In this document: positions 55,623 to 64,000 of the stretch, piece by piece
Numbering within the stretch: position 1 is the stretch's first letter
Layout of the letters: each line of letters starts with the position of its first letter
Assembly (NCBI GenBank): GCA_021234155.1
Contig: JAJEKV010000061.1
Location: 4,719,153 to 4,783,152, forward strand
Source of the DNA: Isoetes taiwanensis
Lineage: Eukaryota > Streptophyta > Lycopodiopsida > Isoetales > Isoetaceae
Reading direction: 5' to 3'
Length of the DNA: 64,000 nt
The notes under the pieces: model-generated
Seen by the model: only the letters and a program-made list of their open reading frames with translations
What the model was told of the DNA's origin: nothing
Database searches by the model: none
Translations under genes and position numbers: made by a program

Positions 55623-58600
55623 ATGGCGTGGAATATAAATCAGTTGAGCATTGGAAAAATATACTCGATGGAGGATGTGTTGGCATCAGTTGATTTGATA
55701 TTCTTTTTAGAAACATGGGAACATGAAGAATTTGGCCTACCTGATATACCAGGATTTAGTATTCTACATTCAGTATGGAATAGGAAAGGATGGAGAAGAA
55801 GAGGATTTGGAGGGATTGCTTGTTACATACGACAGGAGAAGTCACATTTTGTAAAAATAGTGAAGGACTCTAAACAATGTATCTGGGTAGAATTCTTGGG
55901 AAAAGAACGTAGAGTTTTCATTGCAGGTTGTTATTTCCCTCCCTTAAAGCAGCAAACATACCAGATGTATGGCTTGGATATGGATGATCCTTTCCGGTTG
56001 CTTGAGCAGGATATTGCAGGGTTCATGGAATTAGGGGAAGTGGTGCTTATGGGGGATTTTAATGGGAGAACAGCTGGGAAACAGGCAGCAATATCAAGCG
56101 AGCATGGGGACCCAATTTGGATGGAACAACTAGACACACAGGAATTACATGATATTGGCTGGGACCGTGCTTCATTAGATGTGGACCAATGGCAAACACC
56201 GATGGGCACTGCCTTGTTGAATATGTGTAGTGGATTGGATTTGCTTTTATACAATGGCACCAGGGATTTTCCCGAGAGCTCTAATTGCACTTGCAGGGGG
56301 AAAAGCATAGTAGATTACTTCATTGCAGCAGCACATTTTAGGGAACAAGTAGTATCATTGCAAGTATTGGATGCAAGGAGTGAATCTGATCATGTACCCG
56401 TCATCGCCTCAATCCTAGCAGCTAACCATCTCCCAGAAACACGCAAAGAGGGTAGAGAGGTGGATAGAATATCTGTGGTTGGCCGAAAAGAGGAAGCATA
56501 CTGTGACATGTTTGAAATGAGATATGAACAAATTGTATGGCCCGAAGGGGCAGATGAGATAAGTACCACCTTGACTTCTCTGATCACTACCATAGCACAT
56601 GAATGCTTCAGTTCAAAGCGTCGGCAGAAAGGGCTACCTTGCAATGGATGGTTTGATAATGATTGTAAGAACAAGAGGATGCAATATAAAAGCGCAACTG
56701 GAGCAGCTAGGGAACAATTGATTAAAGAGTTTAAAACTCTTACAAAAGCAAAGAAACGGGCATTTTTGAGATGTAAGCAAGAGGAGATGGTGAGGGATTT
56801 GTTGGTGGACCCTTTTAAGTTTTGGAAGAAGATTAAACAAAGCAGGCATGAGGACATACCCCTACAAGCAGAGGACTTGCTAGACATGGTGAGGAAACTA
56901 TATCATGTGGAAGGTCTGAGGGAGATAGGACAGGAAAGGGAATGCATAGTGTCTATCTCGAATGAAGAGGTACAAGGCGGGCTAGATAAGTTGGCAAATA
57001 GAAAGGCAGCTGACTCCACGGGGCTAGTGGCTGAGCTTTTAAAGTGGGCAGGACCCAAAATGGTAGAGGTGCTTACACGAATGTTTAATGCAGCATTGCG
57101 GGATGGCTTTCCCTCTTCTTGGCAGGTCAATCGGGTGGTTCCCATATATAAGGCTGGGGATCGAAGGGATCCTGGCAACTACAGAATGATTATGGTTAGT
57201 AACCTATTTGCAAAACTGTATTGATGTTAGGGCCAAAGGGCAAGCGGGATTTAGACCTCGGAAATCCACAATTGACCACCTTGTCACTTTTCGTGCTATG
57301 ATAGATGCTGTTAAGGGGACACGTAAACCACTTTTTGCTGCGTTCGTAGATTGCACTAAGGCCTTTGATACGGTCTGTAGGGGATACCTTTGGGATAGTC
57401 TGGAAAGGATAAACATACCAGAAGAGTATAGAGACGCGGTAAGACTACTGTATGAGAAAGTGCTGGTTAAACTCTCTAGACCCTTTAGTGAGGAGTGTAA
57501 TGAGGTAGTGATCAGCAACATTGGAGTCAAGCAGGGCTGCCCCATGTCTCCGACTCTCTTTGGGATATTCATTGATGAATTGGAGGAGTGGATACATAAT
57601 ATGGGAGGAGATGGGACTTCATTGGCTGGATATCTTATTCTCTCACTTTTATATGCAGATGATGTTGTGCTGATTGCTAGGAGCAAGGAGGGGATGCAAA
57701 AACACTTGGATGTTTTAGCCGCTTTCTGTGATGCCAAGGGATTGAGGGTGAATCTTGCCAAAACTAAGGTGGTGATCTTTGGGACCACCCTGGACAGGAA
57801 CTATGCTTTTTACTACAAAGGTAATCCCGTCGAGATTTCTACATCCTACAAATATTTGGGGATTGTAGTAGATAAAAATTTCAGGTGGAATCAAACAGTA
57901 GAGCAGAGGGTAAATGGTGGGCTTAAAGCTTTCTTTGCGATGCAAAGGAAATGTGTCAAAGCTGGGGTGTGGAGTTTCAGGCTAAAAAGAATGCTATATA
58001 AGACGCTGGTACAGGCGGTTGTGCTATATGGCTGTGAAGTATGGGGGCCAGGGCTTTCACTGGAATTGTGGCAAAAGATCGAAAAGGTACAAAAGAAATT
58101 CCTTCATGCGGAACTAGGAGTTAAAATGCAAACCCCGTATGAGATGATGCTGGCTGAATGTGGTATGTTGCCCTTAGAATGTGAGGCTATATGCCAATTT
58201 CTAACTTATCTGTGCAAGGTAGGCAGTTTGGAAGAAGACAGTTATCCCCGCCTGGCTCTAAAGGAGTCATTTGACAAGGGGTGGTATGCGGATGGAATGA
58301 TTTGGTTAAGGAGATGGGGGCTAAGCATTGAAAACTTGGAGCACAATAAGGGCAGGATTCGAGAGTGGGTGATGGAGACTGTTATGTTACGAGTCTGGTC
58401 TAGGCCAGGCACGAAAATGGCACACTATAGGGCACAGATGAACCCTTCTCTGCAGGAAATGGAGTATTTGGATACTAATATCTCGACCAAGAAGAGGCAT
58501 GTCATATGTAGAATGAGGTTAAGTGCGCATCACCTGGATGTGGAAGTAGGCAGATGGATGAAAATAGCACATGAGCACAGGATATGTCGAGCTTGTGGAT

Positions 58601-58896
58601 CAAATGAAGTTGAGGATGAGATACATGTAATTTTGAGGTGTCCAGCGTACCAAACCCTACGAGACAGGTTTGATATTAGAGTCGCTAATTTGGTAACCTT
58701 TTTCCAACTCCCAGCAACCCGTATCGCAAGTTTTTTAATAGATGCACTACAACTGCGAGAGTCAATTGTAAATATATCTAGAGGTATAATTGATGAGGAA
58801 GAGGAGAGTGAGCTTGATGATGAGCCTCTCTTTTCTGAGGGCTCATCACATGAAAATGTTTTTAACTTTGAACATGTTTTTCTAGACGTCTCATAG
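55623..58896 (+). pseudogene. LINE ORF2 (endonuclease-reverse transcriptase), one deletion
   Basis: Residues 1-270 of the first frame are an AP-type endonuclease: MAWNINQLS, FFLETW (Glu30), LMGDFNGRTA, SESDHVPVIA. A linker with NGWFDNDCKNKRMQYKS leads to RT: NRVVPIYKAGDRRDPGNYR, then near 57205-57230 a short deletion of about 45-50 bp with a frame change, compared with copy 2. The second frame (57208-58896) continues RAKGQAGFRPRKSTIDHL, FVDCTKAFDTV, KQGCPMSPTLFGIFIDE, LYADDVVLI (57649-57675, catalytic YADD intact) and the thumb. The C-terminus has a CX2CX9HX4C knuckle (CRACGSNEVEDEIHVILRC). Otherwise no stop in 3.2 kb, so the element died recently. Confidence 0.9.
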
Positions 58897-58941
58897 ACCT
58901 GATGGTCTCAAAAGACGGAATAATACACTTCACTTCACTTC

Positions 58942-58944
<3 letters not shown>

Positions 58945-59002
<58 letters not shown>
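58945..59002. repeat. (CT)n microsatellite 3, between the two LINE copies
   Basis: About 58 bp of pure CT, preceded by three CACTT units that belong to the tail of LINE copy 1 or its target. LINE copy 2 begins directly after it. Confidence 0.95.
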
Positions 59003-59004
<2 letters not shown>

Positions 59005-61613
59005 GAGGGGAAGGTGTTTCACAGAGAATTCAGAAGTTAAAAGTATGGGAACTGCAGCCGGAATCAGATCATGCCCCAATAATATTTTATTTGGAGGTTG
59101 GTAATGTACCTAGTCATGTTATGAACAATAAACAGCAAAATTATATAAGGGTGGATCCGAAAAAAGGAGATATGTATAAATCAATGTGTGAAGTAGGGAT
59201 GTCAAAGTTGGAGGGCGCGGTGACAGTAGCGGATATGGACAGGCGGATCACGCAGGTTCTTCTTGATGCAGCAATGAACAACTTTACACATAAACGGAAA
59301 GCAAAGGGGCTGCCATGTAACAGTTGGTATGATGACTCTTGTAAGGCCAAGCGTAGAGAATATCATGCGGCAAAGGAAGCAGGGGATAAGAAACTGAAAA
59401 GGAAGGAGTATGTCACTCTCATTCGCAAGAAGAAGAGACAATTTTTGTGAGAGAGCCAAGTAAGACACATGTATGATTTGATATGGGAACCTAAAAGTTT
59501 CTGGAACCGAATGAAAATGAAAACTGCAGATATTCCCAGTTTTAGTGCCGTAGAGTTATTTCAACATGTTAAGAAGCTATACCAATTGGACGGGATCGAA
59601 TCGAAGCTGGTTATAGAACAGGATAGGAGGGAGCCTTTTATCACAGTTGAGGATGTCTCGGCTGGAATTGCAAGATTTGCTAATGGTAAAGTTGCTGATG
59701 CGCGTGGTGTTATGGCAGAAATGTTAAAATGGGCGGGAGAACAGCTGCTTGAACCTCTCGTGAAGATGTTTAACATGGCGCTGTGTGAAGGGTTCCCAGA
59801 AACATGGCAAATTAATCGAGTGGTGCCGATCTTCAAAGGAGGTGATAAGTCTGATATCAATAATTATAGAACCATTTTGATATCTAGTATATTTTCCAAG
59901 CTTTTTGCATCAATACTAGAGTCTAAGATTGATGAATGGGTTGAAGAACGTGAGTTGAAAGCTCGTGGGCAGGCTGGCTTCAGGCGAAAGCATTCCACCA
60001 TTGATCACCTGATCATTCTCAGGGTTGCAATGGATGCGGTAAAGGGTAAGAAGCAACCTCTCTATCTTGCGTTCATTGATTTTAGTAAAGCATTTGATAT
60101 GGTTCCTAGAGAATGCTTGTTAGAGAGAATGAGAAAATTGAATATACCAGTGGAGTATAGAGACGCTACCAGGCTAATATATGAAAAGATGCTGGTGGAA
60201 TTATCATTGCCCTTCAAGAATGTATATGATGATGTGATAATGAGTAACGTAGATGTCAAACAGGGCTGCCCTTTGTCGCCGACGTTGTTTGGACTGTTTA
60301 TTGATGGTTTAGAGGAGTGGATTATAGAGCATAATGGGTCAGGCACTTATGTCGCAGGTTATGTGCTTGTTCTTCTATTATATGCAGACAATGTAGTGCT
60401 TATCTCGAAGCAGCCAGCATGGCTCCAGAAGCATCTTAATACACTAGCGGCTTTCTCTGATGCTATGGGTATGAAAGTGAATCTAATGAAGTCTAAAATC
60501 ATGGTCGTGGGTTCCTGAAAGAATCGAGACTTTTATTACAAAGGAGAAAATATAGATTGTACAGACACATACAAATACCTGGGGTTAGTACTTGACAAGA
60601 ATTTCAGATGGAATAAGTGCATTGAGCAGAGAACGAATGGTGGTCTTAAGTCACTTTATGCAATGCAGCGGAGTTGTGGAAAAGCACATATACTGAATTT
60701 GAGCCTTAAGAAGATGCTCTACAAGGTCTTGGTCCAATCCGTGGGCTGCGAAGTTTGGGGCCCAGAGTTGCCGGCATGTCTGTGGAGTAATTGGAGAGAA
60801 TCCAGAAGAGATTTCTTTGTACAGAACTTGGAGTGAAGACACAGACTCCATATGAGATGATGTTGGCGGAATGTGGTATGATTCCTTTGGAAGGCGAAGC
60901 TCTTATCCAGACATTGATATATGTGAAGAAAGTTATGGCCCTAGATGATAGTAGACTGCCTTACTTAGCAATGAAGGAAAGTGAATCACATGGTTGGTAT
61001 AAGAATGTCAAGGAATGGGTGCTAAAATGGAATATGAGAATAGAGGATTGTCCATTTAAGGAGATAAGGGAATGGGTGATTGCAGGAATCCTTGCAGTAC
61101 TCTGGTTAAACCCGAAAACAAAGATGGCGGCATATTGCGATCACATGAATCCTATGTTACAGGAGGCTTATTACTTGAAGAGTGACATATCCGTCTTAAA
61201 GCATAAGGAGATCTCGAGTATACGTCTGAGCTCTCATCATTTGAGTATAGAGGAAGGAAGATGGAGGAACATACCAAGGGAAAGGTGAGTCTGCAAAGTT
61301 TGCGGCCAGGATGAGGTCGAGGATGAAGTGCATGCCCTTCTTCTATGTCCAGCATATGAGATATTGAGATGTAGGTATGGGGTCCAAGGCACATTGGATG
61401 ATTTATTTAGCCTACCACCTTCCACTGTTGGTAATTTTATCATAGACATGTTGAAAATTAGACGAACATGTATTGATAGTATTGAAGTTCTTTTACAAAA
61501 TGATATAAATGAGATAGAGATGAGTGAGGAGATAGATGATGCTTCTGACTGTGGAAGCTCATTAGAGGATTGGTTTGATGTAGAGGACAATCTGAACGTC
61601 TGATAGACCTGAT
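59003..61613 (+). pseudogene. LINE copy 2, 5'-truncated and mutated
   Basis: Same family and orientation as copy 1. It begins at the end of the endonuclease (PESDHAPIIFYLEVG), so about 4.5 kb minus 2.6 kb of the 5' part is missing. RT frame 59469-60518: RVVPIFKGGDKSDINNYR, QAGFRRKHSTIDHLI, FSKAFDMV, KQGCPLSPTLFGLFIDG, LLYADNVVLI. The active-site YADD is YADN (60381-60392). Stops follow at about 59450, 60516 and 61286; the C-terminal frames 60791-61288 and 61328-61603 retain TQTPYEMMLAECGMIPLEG and the knuckle remnant (CKVCGQDEVEDEVHALLLC). It ends at AGACCTGAT, where copy 1 continues with GGTCTC, because another element was inserted there. Confidence 0.9.
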
Positions 61614-62085
61614 TGTTAGTCCTGTACATCCTGGTACAGGACATCCAAAGGCAGATACAGGTCAGTCGTCAAAAGCCCAGCAGAAGGCCACGCAGAAGGT
61701 CACGCCCGTGCCAAAGAAGAGGCAGAGAACAGACAAGTGATGGGCCGTCAGCGTCAGCGTCAGCGTGATTTCAGGCACCTCAAGAGGCACCGCCAACACT
61801 CCTGCAAATCAGGCCTCCTTCCAGGAGTCGGCACCGAGATCTGACAGAGTATCTATATTGGGCCAAAGGCCATTGTACTATATATATGAGTAGAGCTAGC
61901 ATTCACGGGCTAGATGAGTTTTTTGGTCTTGTCTCCTCCATTATGTTTCTCTCTATTGCGAGAGCTCATGTATCATCATTGATATCAAAGAGTTTTTATT
62001 CTCATCATTGTGTTCTCATTGTCATCTTTTGTTCTCTCTCTTTTTCCTTTTCCTTTGTTTCTTTTGCAAATCCCGCGTGAGACAG
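61614..62085 (+). repeat. Putative 5' LTR of a Gypsy-like element
   Basis: Starts TGTTAGTCCTGTACATCC directly at the point where LINE copy 2 is cut off. It contains a TATATATATGAG box at about 61881 and a T-rich end. The right end and the primer binding site were not identified with confidence; the stated end is approximate. Confidence 0.45.
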
Positions 62086-62220
62086 CTACCGGATTCTCCT
62101 GTTTGATCCAGGGTCCTCACAGAGGGTTGTCTTGCAGGAGTTCCCGAACCCAGACCCCAAACACTGTCGCCGCTGCCGGGTCTGATTTCCTTTTCCTCCT
62201 TTCTTTTACAATGTCTGCTC

Positions 62221-62910
62221 GTGCTTTCACTCCAGAGGAGCAACATGTGCAATCATGCCACGGAAGAATGTACTCGTACTCATCCTACACCTTTCCGACA
62301 AAAGATGGTTTTTCAGGTCCAGACCACGCCTCAGCAACAAACGTCATTCCAACCTCAGCAATTTCAAGCTCAACCACTTCAACAGTATCAACAATCTCAA
62401 CAATCTCAGCCGTCAAGAGGACAAGGCAACCGTCCCCCTTTTGATCCTTCCAAAGCTCAGTGTTATCATTGTCTGGAATGGGGTCATACCACCACGGCGT
62501 GCCCTCAACTTCCTCAGGTTCAAGTCCAACTTCCAGGCACGAATCAAACCACTTCCGTACGCCTCACGGTCTATCAACTTTGGATAGCTAATGGCAAACA
62601 AGGCCCTCGTCCTGTTCTAAGGAAGCCACCACGAGTGCCTCAACAACAAAGGTATCAACCAGCTCCTTCATCGACACCTCCTATGGATCAACAAGCACAG
62701 GAAGAAATTTACCAAGCTCTAAATCCTCCAGTGCAACCGTCAAATTGGGTTGGTCTGGTTTCACGCCAGACTAGGGCTTCACGCCCCTTGACCATTATCT
62801 CTCATGACACACAACCTACTTTTGCAGTCGACACGATCCCTCGTGATGAGGCCAAAAAGGTCCACTTTGCATCAGATTTGGATAAACTCATGCCTCATGT
62901 CATGCCTTAG
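62221..62910 (+). CDS. Gypsy-like gag C-terminal region with zinc knuckle (partial)
   Basis: A Gln/Pro-rich frame (QFQAQPLQQYQQSQQSQ) leads to a CCHC knuckle CYHCLEWGHTTTAC at about 62460-62500, then a Pro-rich spacer and a stop at 62908. The usual gag N-terminal domain is not seen between the LTR and this frame, so this may be a shortened gag. The true start is unclear: 62221 is only the first Met of the frame. The protease frame follows directly in phase after one stop codon. Confidence 0.6.
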   Translation: MLSLQRSNMCNHATEECTRTHPTPFRQKMVFQVQTTPQQQTSFQPQQFQAQPLQQYQQSQQSQPSRGQGNRPPFDPSKAQCYHCLEWGHTTTACPQLPQVQVQLPGTNQTTSVRLTVYQLWIANGKQGPRPVLRKPPRVPQQQRYQPAPSSTPPMDQQAQEEIYQALNPPVQPSNWVGLVSRQTRASRPLTIISHDTQPTFAVDTIPRDEAKKVHFASDLDKLMPHVMP

Positions 62911-64000
62911 GTGAGACAAAGTATCCTCAACCTCATGCAGGCTGCTGAAGGCCGAACGCTTGCAAATGTTCACGCAACCACCCGAGCTCAGCAGCGTCAT
63001 GGCGCACCTCCGTCATCTCACAATCCACGCTCTCAGACATATCCTAATATTGCTGTAGAGGTAGAGCTTCTCAACGAAGTTTCTGCTTCTTTACCTCAGA
63101 CTTCCGCTCCCTTGGATCCTGCTGATCCATTTTCTCATGTTCCTTTGGAACTCCAAGAAGAACTTGCAAAAATCAAAATCCCTTTGAGTCTTGCCACAAT
63201 TTTGAAACTTTGTCCTGCTCTCAAGGACCAGTTACCCCTTCCCACTGTTCTGGTTGGAGCAGTGGCTATCTCCACACCCACGGTACATGCCACGGTGGGC
63301 AATGAACAAGTCAATCATGTTCAAATAGATGGAGGCAGTGCTGTCAATCTTATTACTGATAAGCTCAGAAAGCAATTAGGCATCAAATAACTTTACTGTG
63401 CCCCCTATGACATCAAGTTGGCCAATGGTCATATCACGCGCCCTCAAGGCGTCACACCCCTCTTCACATCAATATAAGAGAACTCAGATTCCCTTTGGAA
63501 TTTGGTGTTTGGAAAGCCAGCGAAGGTCATGGTGATTATGAAATGTTGGTCGGCAGACCTTTTCTCCGTCAAGCAAAATGTATTCATTACTGGGCCACGG
63601 ACCAGCTCGTCATTACAGATGGTCATCTCAATGCCACCATGGATTTGGAAACAGACAAGATCATCTCCGTTGAACATGTCGAACCTTCTCTGTCAGACAC
63701 CGATTCGGAAGACGCACAAAACATCTATCATGTTCGGGCTCCACCTGCAAGTCTGCCTCTTTCATCCTATCCTGAATATGCTGATCCTTGGGGTGAGATG
63801 ACTCTGGATCAAGACCAGGCTGTGGCCGCTCTGCTCGATCTGTACCTGGCTCCTTGCAATAGAATTCAACGTCTTGACCATTTTTTAGCCACAGAACTTC
63901 CTCTTGAAATGGTGAATGTACATGCCATCATGAAGCAACCACTGCTTGATGACGCTCAGCAACCGCTTTTCTTCACGACACAAAATGCAGCTCCTCCTAG
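62911..64000 (+). pseudogene. Gypsy-like aspartic protease region, runs off the window
   Basis: 62911-63390 continues the gag frame after a single stop and carries VQIDGGSAVNLITDKLRKQL, a retroviral-type aspartic protease of the plant Gypsy form with DGG in place of D[ST]G. After a stop and frame changes the next frame gives LEFGVWKASEGHGDYEMLVGRPFLRQAKCIH-like sequence (shortened here: EMLVGRPFLRQ), the C-terminal half of the protease, and then an acidic linker to 64000. RT and integrase would lie beyond the window. Confidence 0.7.

Larger units (their letters stand above)
54480..58944 (+). mobile_element. LINE copy 1, nearly complete
   Basis: A 4.46-kb element with ORF1 (54759-55601) and ORF2 (55623-58896) in the usual order, 21 bp apart. 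The 3' UTR is very short and ends in ATAATACACTTCACTTCACTT before the next CT tract. No poly(A) tail. Both ends touch (CT)n, so target duplications cannot be told from the microsatellite. Confidence 0.88.

Overview
The window looks like nuclear DNA of a land plant. Two host genes appear intact: an intronless AP2/ERF repressor gene at 21999-22880 (-) and a seven-exon MINDY-3/FAM188-type deubiquitinase gene at 44592-48348 (-). Introns follow GT-AG. Nearly everything else is nested, decayed transposable elements, microsatellites and local duplications. A PPR-like fragment, many iMet-primed Copia/TRIM elements and a group VIII ERF confirm a plant. Which lineage is uncertain; a non-flowering vascular plant such as a fern is my weak preference, from the LINE style and a Crypton-type recombinase. 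No bacterial operon, CRISPR, phage or rRNA signal was seen.

Layout. 0.2-2.3 kb: broken Crypton-type tyrosine recombinase gene with introns. 4.77-7.05 kb: complete non-autonomous LTR element (158-bp LTRs, 5-bp TSD, PBS, PPT) carrying clusters of a palindrome. 10-12 kb: Copia and LINE remnants. 12.3 kb: long TAGA microsatellite. 13.6-15 kb: Copia remnant. 15.7-19.15 kb: a minus-strand LINE split by a plus-strand LINE with poly(A) and 17-18 bp TSD. 19.5-20.3 kb: kinase pseudogene holding a small LINE ORF1 patch. 22-23.2 kb: ERF gene with GC-rich 5' region. 24.9-31.6 kb: an old tandem duplication in which each copy took a different DNA transposon, a MULE-like MITE in copy 1 and a 3.8-kb PIF/Harbinger-like element in copy 2, so each copy supplies the empty site of the other. 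31-42.5 kb: LTR-retroelement graveyard (several Copia fragments in both orientations, a TR-GAG-like element, an unrecognised ORF ahead of a PPT/LTR). 44.6-48.3 kb: MINDY gene. 52-54.2 kb: PPR-like fragment and HARBI1-like pseudogene. 54.4-61.6 kb: two copies of one LINE family, each directly preceded by a (CT)n tract. 61.6-64 kb: start of a Gypsy-like element inserted at the 3' end of the second LINE; it runs off the window.

How it works together. The two host genes are independent: a transcriptional repressor of the ERF/EAR type and a cytosolic or nuclear ubiquitin protease. The transposons are almost all inactive, and their value is historical: several insertions can be dated relative to each other from TSDs, empty sites and nesting. 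The first LINE copy keeps an intact ORF1 and an RT active-site motif, with a single small deletion in ORF2.
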